53,071 bases of DNA, taken from contig JASHOH010000023.1 of assembly GCA_030041215.1 (NCBI GenBank), positions 1 to 53,071 of the forward strand, in the 5' to 3' direction. How positions within the stretch are numbered: the stretch's first letter is position 1; each line of letters starts with the position of its first letter. The translations under genes and the position numbers were made by a program. The DNA comes from Candidatus Sulfotelmatobacter sp. GTDB taxonomy: Bacteria > Acidobacteriota > Terriglobia > Terriglobales > Acidobacteriaceae. The notes under the pieces are model-generated. The model did no database searches. It was not told the origin of the DNA and saw only the letters and a program-made list of their open reading frames with translations. This document shows, piece by piece, positions 29,750-37,770 of this stretch.

Positions 29750-30491
29750 CGCGGGCATTGAGGGCGCAATGGGTTCAGTGCCACGAATCTCGACACAAAC
29801 AAGCAGTTCTTCTCGTGCAGTCGCTCCTGCTTGGCACACCGTCGTTGTACTGATTCTGTTGCTTGGGTTTTCGCTGGTCGGCGCTCTCAATCCGAAGCTG
29901 TCGCCGCTTGGCGGCCCGCACTCGCGGGCGTGTGGCTATCTCGTCGTCATGCTGTTCGAGGGGGTGATCGTGGGATTTATCTGGTACGGCATAAGGCGGC
30001 GAGGCGTTCGCATGGCCGATCTTGTTGGCGGCGCGTGGGCGAGGCCGGGTCAATTCTTTCGCGATCTGGGAATCGCGATTGCCTTTCTCCTCGTTTGCGG
30101 CGTCGGTGTCTTAAATGGGATCGGCTATCTGCTTAAAGTTAGCCCCAATCAGGCGATTCGCAACATGTTTCCTCACGGCGCTACAGAAGTCGCTCTTTGG
30201 TTGCTAATGTCGGTTACCGCGGGGTTCTGCGAAGAAGTTATCTTCCGCGGATATTTTCAGCGCCAGTTCACCGCGCTTACGCAGTCCGTCGCCGGCGGAA
30301 TCGTGTTCCAGAGTATCGCTTTTGGCGCTGCGCACGGATATCAAGGCTGGAAATACATGGTGCTGATCGCCATCTACGGCACGATGTTCGGCCTGCTGGC
30401 GCAATGGCGCCGGAGCTTGCGTCCGGGCATCATCACGCATTTCGTGCAGGATGGCCTTGGCGGCCTGCTGGCCCGCCATCTGATGCGGTAG
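29739..30491 (+). CDS. CPBP-family intramembrane glutamic protease, second copy
   Basis: The 250-residue product has GFCEEVIFRGYFQRQ (E165, E166, R170), FGAAHGYQG (H199) and the third motif THFVQDGLGG, all of the CPBP motif set, plus five or more hydrophobic segments. Its ATG lies inside the last codons of the first CPBP gene in another frame, so translation is probably coupled. The first 30 residues are polar and may be dispensable; a later start is possible. The two copies are clearly divergent in sequence. Function beyond the family is unknown. Confidence 0.9.
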   Translation: MPYNAGIEGAMGSVPRISTQTSSSSRAVAPAWHTVVVLILLLGFSLVGALNPKLSPLGGPHSRACGYLVVMLFEGVIVGFIWYGIRRRGVRMADLVGGAWARPGQFFRDLGIAIAFLLVCGVGVLNGIGYLLKVSPNQAIRNMFPHGATEVALWLLMSVTAGFCEEVIFRGYFQRQFTALTQSVAGGIVFQSIAFGAAHGYQGWKYMVLIAIYGTMFGLLAQWRRSLRPGIITHFVQDGLGGLLARHLMR

Positions 30492-30589
30492 ACGGTTCGC
30501 TACAAAGGGCCAACGAAGGGCCTAAGTTGGAGGGCTGACAAATGCGTCCGCTACTGCATGCCTCACTGTAGCTACCAAAGCACGCGGAA

Positions 30590-31609
30590 TCACTTTGCAG
30601 TTCCAGCCGCCGAAAAGATTTCTTTCGCTGCCAGCACCGTGTTGCTATGAATGGTGACGGTGTCTTCCACATTCTGCGCGTAACCGCCGGCAAATGTGAC
30701 CATCACCGGAATGCCGCGCGTACGGGCCACGCGAAACACAAGCTCATCGCGCTGCTTCAATCCCTCGATGGTTAAAGAGAGTCCTCCCAGCTGGTCCTCG
30801 CGATAGGGGTCTGCCCCGGCGATGTAGCAGATCAAATCCGGCTCGAAGTGCCGGAGCCCGGAGCTCAGCGCATTATCGAGCCAGGCGAGGTAATCGTCGT
30901 CTTCAATGCCATCCGGCAAATCCACATCGATCGACGAAGGCGGTTTCCAGAGCGGGTAGTTGTTGTGCTGATGCAGGGAAATCGTGAAGACATCACTGGC
31001 GTGCGTCTCACGCATCTTTCCGCCGCGCGGCACACCTTCAGGCCTTCTTAGAGTGGTAACAGAGGTCGACGGTAGCGGCGAGTTTGCCGTGTGCGCGCCG
31101 GCAAAGATCACCGCCGTGCCGTTGCCCTGATGCACGTCGCAGTCGACAGTCATGGCAGTGCGAATTTTTTCATCGCGCTGCATGCGGCGGATTGCCACGG
31201 CGACATCGTGAATCATGCAGAATCCTTCGCCATGGTCGGGGAAAGCGTGATGAAAGCCGCCGCCAATGCTGATCGAAATGCCGTCCTGCAGCGCCTGCGC
31301 GGCAGCCAGAATCGATCCGCCCGCGGCCAGCCAGAACGCTTCCACCAGATCGCGCGAGTAGGGGATTTCCATTTCCATTTCCTCGCGCGGGCTAAGCGTT
31401 CCGGTCCTCAGTTTTTGGACGTACTCCGGCGTGTGCACCAGGAGAATGTCCTGATCGCTGGCCGGTTGAGGCTCGAGAAAATCGCCTGCTTCGGCCACGC
31501 CGCTCGCCAACAGGCGGTCGCGAACGCGGCGATATTTTTCAGCCGGAAAAACATGCGCGCCGATCGGCAGGTAATAGGCGTCGCTGTAGATAAGGTCGAA
31601 AGGCAGCAT
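30590..31609 (-). CDS. Histone-deacetylase-family deacylase with insertion
   Basis: The 339-residue product has the arginase/deacetylase-fold signatures of class II-like HDACs: GGFHHAFPDHGEGFCMIHDVAVA with catalytic H120-H121, VDCDVHQGNGTA with zinc ligands D158 and H160, and GADPYREDQLGG with the third ligand aspartate. Bacterial members deacetylate polyamines, acetoin-related or other small amides; the substrate is unknown. Between IFAGAH and SDVFTISLHQ about 35 extra residues (172-206) appear, encoded by repeat-like DNA; relatives have only a few residues there. All catalytic residues remain, so activity may be preserved. The ATG is at 31609. Confidence 0.88.
   Translation of the reverse strand: MLPFDLIYSDAYYLPIGAHVFPAEKYRRVRDRLLASGVAEAGDFLEPQPASDQDILLVHTPEYVQKLRTGTLSPREEMEMEIPYSRDLVEAFWLAAGGSILAAAQALQDGISISIGGGFHHAFPDHGEGFCMIHDVAVAIRRMQRDEKIRTAMTVDCDVHQGNGTAVIFAGAHTANSPLPSTSVTTLRRPEGVPRGGKMRETHASDVFTISLHQHNNYPLWKPPSSIDVDLPDGIEDDDYLAWLDNALSSGLRHFEPDLICYIAGADPYREDQLGGLSLTIEGLKQRDELVFRVARTRGIPVMVTFAGGYAQNVEDTVTIHSNTVLAAKEIFSAAGTAK
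30992..31096 (-). repeat. Repeat-like in-frame insertion inside the HDAC-family gene
   Basis: This stretch encodes a Ser/Thr/Arg/Pro-rich tract (HTANSPLPSTSV, then TTLRRPEGVPRGG) in a place where the family has a short loop. The coding DNA includes CACTCTAAGAAGGCCTGAAGG, sharing TCTAAGAAG with the pheT insertion, and has a rugged composition unlike flanking codons. It keeps the reading frame. Confidence 0.6.
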
Positions 31610-31709
31610 TCCGCACTTATATCAGTTTGCAAGGGTACCAGAGACGCTCACTTTCACAAAAGAGCTCAGCTTTCTATCCCACAGGACAGATGTGTAAACT
31701 AACTTCGCG

Positions 31710-33320
31710 ATGAGAATCCCCCGCAGTCTGCTTGTACTTGCTCTCATTATTCTCGCGGCTGTGGCCGCGGGGTTTGCCTCTGCGTATAACGCTCATCCCA
31801 AACTCATCGTTGTGATCGTCATCGATCAGTTCCGAGGAGATTATCTCGAACGCTATCGCGATCAGTTCCCCGAAGGCGGATTTCGCCTGTTCCTCGACCA
31901 CGGTGCGAATTTCACTGATTGCAATTACGACTACGCCAACACGCGCACCGCTCCCGGCCATGCGACTTTGTTTACCGGCGCGTACAGCAATGGCCACGGC
32001 ATTGCCGCGAACGAGTGGTGGGATCCGAAGCAGAAGAAAATGGTCACGTCGGTCGAAGACGCGGAGACCAAGCTGGTCGGCATTCCCGGAGACAAGCCCG
32101 GCGCCTCGCCACACAATCTACTTGCCGATACCCTCGGCGACGAACTGAAACTCGCGACTCAGGGGCAAACGCGAGTTTTCTCGATTTCTTTAAAAGACCG
32201 CGCGGCCATTTTGCCCGGCGGCTTCGCTGCCGATGGCGCTTACTGGATCGATCCAAAATCAGGCGCATGGATTGCTTCCACTTACTACCGTCCCGATTTG
32301 CCCAAGTGGGCGCAGGACTTTAACACTGCCGATCGCGCTGCAAAGTATTGGGATCGAGAATGGAAAGATGTGAACGGCAAGGTCTTGCGGTCGACCGCGC
32401 ATCGCAAAAGCAGAGACGGATCGGAGGCCGGGTTCTCCGAAGTCATCGGTGCCACTCCGTTCGCCGATGAATACGAACTGGAGTTTGCAAAAGAACTGGT
32501 CGTGTACGAAAAGCTCGGAGCGGACAAAGCTACGGACCTGCTCGCCATCAGCCTTTCAGCCAATGATATTCTCGGCCATCAGGTCGGGCCGGATTCGCCG
32601 GAAATGGCGGCAATGGCCCTTGCGCTCGACCGCGAACTCGCCGACTTTTTCAATTTTCTCGGGCATCAGATCGGGCTGGCCGACATGTGGATTGCGCTCT
32701 CGGCCGATCACGGCATTTCCGCGCTTCCCGATGCCGCCAAGAAACTGCGCATTCCTGCTGCTGGTCTGGATGCAGGCAAAATCGAGGTCGAGATCAATGC
32801 TGCGCTGAATGCAAAGTTTTCTCCCGGCCACAACGCAACCTACATAAAATTCGATTATCCTGTCGCCTGGCTGAACGAAGACGCCTTCGCCGCCGCTCAC
32901 GTCAAAGAGCACGAGGCCGAAGTCGCAACCGGCGAAGCTATGAAGCAGGCCGGACTGCGTGACTACTTCACCAAATCACAACTGGCGCATGGCGAAGTTC
33001 CAGACACTGATCTTGGCCGGAAATTTCTGCACAGCTACACGCCCGAGGGCGGTTGGTATGTGATGGGAGTGCCTTCGCCTTATACCGTTGGCTCGCCGCG
33101 GGGTACCGACCACGCTTCTCCCTACACATACGACACGCATGTTCCTCTGGCGTTTTATGGGCTTCCGTTTCGTGCCGGAACCTACCGCACTCACGCCGAG
33201 CCGATTGATCTGGCTGTCACGTTGGCGTCATTGCTCGGCATCAATGCCCCGACGCATGCTATCGGACGCGTTCTCACCGAAGCAGTCACCTCGCCGCGCG
33301 CCGAAGGCGGTGCACATTGA
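31710..33320 (+). CDS. PafA-like alkaline phosphatase
   Basis: The 536-residue product has a signal peptide or anchor (RSLLVLALIILAAVAAGFAS) and an alkaline-phosphatase-superfamily domain. The nucleophile threonine T80 lies in NTRTAPGHATLFTG, with N101 in NGHGIAANEWW and K162/R164 in SLKDRAAILPGG; these match the T79, N100, K162 and R164 set that marks PafA phosphomonoesterases. Metal ligands appear in VIVIDQ, SANDILGHQ and SADHGISALP, and a later histidine in YDTHVPLAF. It is probably periplasmic and releases phosphate from monoesters. Its stop overlaps the pyrD start. Confidence 0.9.
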   Translation: MRIPRSLLVLALIILAAVAAGFASAYNAHPKLIVVIVIDQFRGDYLERYRDQFPEGGFRLFLDHGANFTDCNYDYANTRTAPGHATLFTGAYSNGHGIAANEWWDPKQKKMVTSVEDAETKLVGIPGDKPGASPHNLLADTLGDELKLATQGQTRVFSISLKDRAAILPGGFAADGAYWIDPKSGAWIASTYYRPDLPKWAQDFNTADRAAKYWDREWKDVNGKVLRSTAHRKSRDGSEAGFSEVIGATPFADEYELEFAKELVVYEKLGADKATDLLAISLSANDILGHQVGPDSPEMAAMALALDRELADFFNFLGHQIGLADMWIALSADHGISALPDAAKKLRIPAAGLDAGKIEVEINAALNAKFSPGHNATYIKFDYPVAWLNEDAFAAAHVKEHEAEVATGEAMKQAGLRDYFTKSQLAHGEVPDTDLGRKFLHSYTPEGGWYVMGVPSPYTVGSPRGTDHASPYTYDTHVPLAFYGLPFRAGTYRTHAEPIDLAVTLASLLGINAPTHAIGRVLTEAVTSPRAEGGAH

Positions 33321-34261
33321 CTTCCGCCCCAGAGACCAAAGCTGGACCCGATCTCCGGGTCAGCTTTGCCGAGATCGAGCTCAAGAATCCAATCATTGCG
33401 GCCAGCGGAACGTTCGGCTATGGAGTCGAGTTCGAAGACGTTGTTCACCTCGACAAGCTCGGCGGATTCGTGGTCAAAGGCCTTTCGCGCGAGCCGATGA
33501 TTGGCAATCCTCCGCCGCGGCTTTGGGAGACTGCGGCGGGCATGCTGAATGCCATCGGTCTGCAAAACATCGGCGCCAGCGCATTTCTGGAAGAGAAGCT
33601 GCCGCGGCTGCGGCAGATCAAGAATATTGTCGTGTTCGCCAACGTGTTCGGGCACACACGCGAAGACTACGAGCGCACCATTGAAATCCTGAACGACGGC
33701 GAGGGCATCGCCGCGTATGAGCTGAATGTTTCTTGTCCGAACACTGCCCAGGGAGGCGTTCAATTCGGCTGCGATCCGCGCTCGCTGGATGAAGTGGTTA
33801 CCACTGCAAAGCGCGTTGCGAGCAGGCCGCTAATTGTAAAGCTTTCGCCGAACGTGACCAGTATCGCGCAAATGGCACACATCGCGCAGGAAGCGGGCGC
33901 CGATGCCGTCTCTCTTGTCAACACTTTTGTGGCGATGGCGATTGACGCGAAAACCCGCAAGCCGCGCATCGCCAACGTTACCGCCGGGTTGTCAGGCCCA
34001 GCCATCAAGCCCATCGCGCTGCGCATGGTCTACGATGCGGCGCATGCGGTGAGCATCCCTGTGATCGGCATGGGAGGAATTTCAACCGCAGAAGATGTTG
34101 TGGAGTACATGCTCGCTGGGGCCACGGCTGTGCAGATCGGCACGGCGAGCTATTGGGACCCCTGCGCCACCGAGAAAATTGTGGATGAATTGCACGCGTG
34201 GTGTGAAGATCAGAACATCATGCGGCTGGCGGATCTTACTGGCGGGTTGATTGTAGAGTAA
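33317..34261 (+). CDS. pyrD: Dihydroorotate dehydrogenase, class 1 (probably 1B)
   Basis: PyrD oxidises dihydroorotate to orotate in pyrimidine synthesis. The 314-residue product has PIIAASGTFGYGVEFED, GLQNIGASAFLEEKLP, the class 1 active-site cysteine C140 in ELNVSCPN, and the FMN-binding GMGGISTAEDVVEYMLAGA near the C-terminus. Class 1B enzymes need the PyrK electron-transfer subunit, which is not nearby. The TTG start (33317-33319) overlaps the stop TGA of the phosphatase gene (33318-33320) as TTGA, so reading is probably coupled; no closer ATG fits the family N-terminus. Confidence 0.93.
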   Translation: MTSAPETKAGPDLRVSFAEIELKNPIIAASGTFGYGVEFEDVVHLDKLGGFVVKGLSREPMIGNPPPRLWETAAGMLNAIGLQNIGASAFLEEKLPRLRQIKNIVVFANVFGHTREDYERTIEILNDGEGIAAYELNVSCPNTAQGGVQFGCDPRSLDEVVTTAKRVASRPLIVKLSPNVTSIAQMAHIAQEAGADAVSLVNTFVAMAIDAKTRKPRIANVTAGLSGPAIKPIALRMVYDAAHAVSIPVIGMGGISTAEDVVEYMLAGATAVQIGTASYWDPCATEKIVDELHAWCEDQNIMRLADLTGGLIVE

Positions 34262-34294
34262 ACCGAATTTCTTTCGGCTCGGAAGCAAAATCTC

Positions 34295-34370
34295 AAACCG
34301 CAAAGGTCGCCCGTTCGGTTGCTTTCGCTCTCTCAAGGCAGGGAACCGCCGCAGAAAACGCAAAGAAAAG
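34295..34370. repeat. GCAAAG-type dispersed repeat, copy 2
   Basis: This contains AAACCGCAAAGGTCGC and a later CGCAAAGAAAAG, matching the copy at 3119-3160. It fills most of the short gap between pyrD and the convergent Asp-box gene. Confidence 0.45.
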
Positions 34371-34374
34371 GTAC

Positions 34375-35676
34375 TTAGCGCCCTCTGCTATACCAGATGG
34401 ATCCCGGAGACTTGTAATTTCTCCCCTGGCCCCAGACTGCTTGCGTGTTGCCGAGGTTGTCGATGGCGATGGAAAAGAGATTGCCAAACGGGAAAAGAAA
34501 GCCGCCGGGCAGGATGTAGTCGTATCCACGGGCGGGGCCGGAGAGTTGCGATTCCGCCGACCAGGTCGCCCCGCCGTTGGTGGAAGCTCGATAGAATGTA
34601 TTCCAAAGGGGACCATTTTCCGCCACCACTCTGGTATCCATCCAGGCAATGCGGACATCGCCGGCGGCGCCGGCAGCGAGGGCTGGGAAGCAGTGTTCCA
34701 CCCCCACCGGGGCTTCTGAGACGTCAACCTTAGCTGACCAGTTTTCCCCTTCGTTGGTGGAAGACGAGAAATAAATACGCTGCGGTTGGCCTGCGGCCGC
34801 GCCCGAGTTCCACAAGGCATAGATGACTCCGGCATCATCGGAGGCCAAGGCCACCTGGGATGCGAGAAAGCCATCGGAACAGTACTGGACGGGACAGCCC
34901 GGCGCTGCGCCGGAAACGTCCATCGGCGTTGTCCTCCAGTTCCGTCCCCCATCCGCCGACCGGCTTATAAACACCTGCACTGATTGCTTGAGGATGTGGG
35001 CTGGCGGGTAAACTGTCCAGGAAAAATAGACGTTGCCGGCAATGTCCACAGTCGCCCCGGCGGCCAGTGACCAGCCCGGAGCGGCACCGGGATTCAGCAC
35101 CGTGGAGGAAAAATTCTGCGCGTAATCGTGCGACGCCGCCACCGCCAGCGTTTGCTCGTGGTTAAAGCTGACGTAAATATTGGGGCCGCGTACCGCGAGC
35201 ACCGGCTTGTCGATGATGGCCTGCGCAGAATGTTCCGCGACCGCAAAGTACCAGGTGCCGCCAAAATCCTGCGACCGCGCTACCATCACGTCGTGCTCAC
35301 CCTGCAACCATGACGCGTACAGAGTTTGGCGGTCAATCGGGTCGACCTTGATCTGGGCGTCGTACTGCCCGGTCGGCGAAGGCGCCAGCGTGCGCGGCGC
35401 CTGCCAGGTAATTCCATTGTCATTGCTGACCATCAACGCCATGGTGGGAACGGAGCAGGCCGGGCAATCGCGGATCGGACCATATTGAGGAAAGAGGATG
35501 TAGACGTGTCCGCGACCATCGGCGCTAAGAGCAGGTTCCCACTGATCTCCGATCATGTAGCCTACCCGCCTCGGCGGAGTGAACCCCGCAGCCGCCAGCG
35601 CCTGCGCCGACACCAGTGCCACAAGCAGGCACAGGGTGATATTCACACCGCGAGTGCGGCTGGAACCTGGAACCAC
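34375..35676 (-). CDS. Secreted Asp-box (BNR/sialidase-like) repeat protein
   Basis: The 433-residue product has a signal peptide (about 1-30, ITLCLLVALVSAQALA) and at least five Asp-box motifs of the S-x-D-x-G-x-x-W type: SNDNGITW, SQDFGGTW, SADGGRNW, STNEGENW and STNGGATW. This predicts a six-bladed beta-propeller as in sialidases, but the arginine triad of true sialidases is not obvious, so the enzymatic role is uncertain. It is probably periplasmic or extracellular. The GTG start at 35676 has AGGAGA about 6 nt upstream. Confidence 0.82.
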   Translation of the reverse strand: MVPGSSRTRGVNITLCLLVALVSAQALAAAGFTPPRRVGYMIGDQWEPALSADGRGHVYILFPQYGPIRDCPACSVPTMALMVSNDNGITWQAPRTLAPSPTGQYDAQIKVDPIDRQTLYASWLQGEHDVMVARSQDFGGTWYFAVAEHSAQAIIDKPVLAVRGPNIYVSFNHEQTLAVAASHDYAQNFSSTVLNPGAAPGWSLAAGATVDIAGNVYFSWTVYPPAHILKQSVQVFISRSADGGRNWRTTPMDVSGAAPGCPVQYCSDGFLASQVALASDDAGVIYALWNSGAAAGQPQRIYFSSSTNEGENWSAKVDVSEAPVGVEHCFPALAAGAAGDVRIAWMDTRVVAENGPLWNTFYRASTNGGATWSAESQLSGPARGYDYILPGGFLFPFGNLFSIAIDNLGNTQAVWGQGRNYKSPGSIWYSRGR

Positions 35677-35939
35677 AGACTTCTCCTGGGACGGGACAAC
35701 TGCAACAACTCTGAACGCAATTTATCGCGAACAGGTTGGCAAGGTCAATCGCGCAAACAGGCTATGCCGCGAATGTTACAGGGATTTGACAAAAACGCAG
35801 CACAGTTGACCGACCTGCGCTGAGCTAAGCCGGAGGTCTGTGCCCATATGGGGACAGCTGCTCCCGGCCGTCCGATCCGCGAGCACAGCAGTTTGGGTAG
35901 TGCCGACCCTCAAGTTGGATTCGCGGAAGTGGGATCTTC

Positions 35940-36551
35940 CTACTCCTTCATCATTGCGTCGATCAGCGCGTAGAGTTGATTGCTTTCCTTCATCTCGACG
36001 TAGGGTTTCTGCGGATTGCGGCTGCTCACGATGTAAACCGTCGGCGTGTGGTCGAGCTTGATTGCTTTGCCGATATCACGATCGGCGTTTACTTCGGCAG
36101 CGAGTTTGCCCTGGGGATCGATCACGAAAGGCAAACTCATCTTGTGTTCGGCGGCGAATTTCTCTGCATAGCTGCGCAGGTTTTGCGGATTGATCTCGAG
36201 CTGATTGGCGAAAATGTAGTCGCGGAATTCGTTACCTAGCATCTTCGACGTCTCGTCGAAATAGCGCGCGATCACTGCCGCGTCATAGGACCAGTTGTGC
36301 ATAGGCAGCGGGAAATCGTGACGGACCAGCGGGATTTTGTAGGTCTTCGAAGCCTGCTCCAGAATCGGTGCAACCCGCCGGCATTGTGGACACTGCAAAT
36401 CTTCGAATACCACGATCGCCACCTGCGCTCCCTTCGGCGGGCGAAGTACGGCATTCAGCGGGTCATCCGCTGCGGTAGTCAAAGTCGCGCAGAGGAGAAA
36501 CACCAAAATTGCTATAAATAGTAAGGAACGGTCCTGATAAGAGTTTTTCAT
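35940..36551 (-). CDS. DsbA-like thioredoxin-fold protein
   Basis: The 203-residue product starts MKNSYQDRSLLFIAILVFLL, a signal peptide, followed by a thioredoxin-fold domain with the redox motif CPQC at 54-57 (VFEDLQCPQCRRV) and the cis-proline segment DHTPTVYIV near the C-terminus. This resembles the DsbA/DsbG group or the thiol-oxidoreductases called DsbA-like in Acidobacteria. It probably introduces or reshuffles disulfides in envelope proteins; a membrane recycling partner (DsbB or DsbD) is not nearby. The start at 36551 is preferred because the 94 residues above it in the frame are not protein-like. Confidence 0.87.
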   Translation of the reverse strand: MKNSYQDRSLLFIAILVFLLCATLTTAADDPLNAVLRPPKGAQVAIVVFEDLQCPQCRRVAPILEQASKTYKIPLVRHDFPLPMHNWSYDAAVIARYFDETSKMLGNEFRDYIFANQLEINPQNLRSYAEKFAAEHKMSLPFVIDPQGKLAAEVNADRDIGKAIKLDHTPTVYIVSSRNPQKPYVEMKESNQLYALIDAMMKE

Positions 36552-36711
36552 CGGTATCAGAAATATGTTAAACCAACGGGCGTGCCCTGTCAGGCCGCAA
36601 GCCATGAATAAGCGTGCCTTTCCCGTAAACTTTCGGGGCGTGAAGAGTCTGCTTCGCCGCGCTATATTGAAAGCAGGGCGTTGATTTGCTGAAAGCCGCA
36701 AACCCTTCCAT

Positions 36712-37770
36712 GTGTCTGTGAAAACTCGCCTTTCATCGCCAGTTTGCCGCGCCGCCTGTTGTTCAGTGCTGGCTCTCTTTGTTGCCGGAGTTTCCGCCTG
36801 TAATCGCGGTCGCCACCGCGTGCTTGAGATCAACTATGTTTCGGCGCCACAGGCTACGCTGCGCGATCAGGTTTCCTACGTCTACAACCGAGTCGGCACG
36901 GTCAAAAACGGAGACCGCGTCGAAGTCCTCGATCACGAAAAACGTTTTGCGCGTGTGCGTACCGCAACGGGGCTCGAAGGATGGATTGAGCAACGCTACC
37001 TCGTCAGCCAGGAAACCTACGATTCTCTTCAGAAACTAACGCGTGAAAACCTAAACGATCCCGTGCAGGCCCCAGCCGTGCTGCGCAACGATACCAACCT
37101 GCACATCACGCCCGGCCGCGAAACCGAACATCTTTACCAGCTTTCGTCGGGAGCCAAAGTTTCGGTCCTCAAACGTGCGACCGCCGAAAGAACTGGAGTA
37201 GCGGCCCCAATCAAAGCCGTGATCCCAGGCAAGCCAAGCAAAGCTCCTGTCGGCCCAGTTCTCGAAGACTGGTTGCTGGTGCGCGATTCAGACAATCGCA
37301 TCGGCTGGGTGCTGGCCCGCATGGTAGATCTCGATATTCCCTTGGACGTCGGGCAATATGCCGAAGGCCAACGCTTCGTCGCGTTTTTCGTGCTGAATAA
37401 GGTGCGCGACGAGAGAAGGGAAGGCGCGGATAAAGATGTGGGTCAATATCTGTGTGCCATCACCGAGCCTCACGATGGCCTGCCCTATGATTACGATCAG
37501 ATTCGCGTGTTTACCTGGAATACTCGCAAGCACCACTATGAAACTGCTTACCGCGAGCACGGGTTAAATGGCGAGTTGCCCATTATCGTGACCACTGAGA
37601 ATTTCGATAAGGAAGGCACCCTGCCGGTCTTTGTCCTGCGAGTGAAAGACGACAGCGGCAGCGTCAGCGAGCGGAAATACAAGCTGAACACTCCCATCGT
37701 GCGCCGGGTAATGGCTCCAGGCGAGCAGAAAGAAGCGCCAAGAGCGAGCGCAAAAAGAAAGCGTCACTAG
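36712..37770 (+). CDS. SH3-domain lipoprotein
   Basis: The 352-residue product has a lipoprotein signal peptide (VLALFVAGVSAC, lipobox ending at cysteine 30), then a bacterial SH3-type domain (ATLRDQVSYVYNRVGTVKNGDRVEVLDHEKRFARVRT split across two strands) with GLEGWIEQRYLV. A second possible SH3-like segment follows around APAVLRNDTNLHITPGRE. The C-terminal half is of unknown fold. A GTG at 36712 is used; a GTG two codons later is equally possible. Its TAG stop shares a CTAG palindrome with the convergent DegT gene. It is probably anchored in a membrane and may bind peptidoglycan; that is inference. Confidence 0.78.
   Translation: MSVKTRLSSPVCRAACCSVLALFVAGVSACNRGRHRVLEINYVSAPQATLRDQVSYVYNRVGTVKNGDRVEVLDHEKRFARVRTATGLEGWIEQRYLVSQETYDSLQKLTRENLNDPVQAPAVLRNDTNLHITPGRETEHLYQLSSGAKVSVLKRATAERTGVAAPIKAVIPGKPSKAPVGPVLEDWLLVRDSDNRIGWVLARMVDLDIPLDVGQYAEGQRFVAFFVLNKVRDERREGADKDVGQYLCAITEPHDGLPYDYDQIRVFTWNTRKHHYETAYREHGLNGELPIIVTTENFDKEGTLPVFVLRVKDDSGSVSERKYKLNTPIVRRVMAPGEQKEAPRASAKRKRH

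Noticed and set aside
28759-29853. 364-codon plus-strand frame over the first CPBP gene
   Set aside because: It lies in another frame of a gene with clear CPBP motifs and membrane helices; its product is Arg-rich with no domain. It is a high-G+C shadow frame.
34293-34952. 219-codon minus-strand frame overlapping the Asp-box gene
   Set aside because: The Asp-box motifs are in the other frame, and this one has no repeats or signal peptide.
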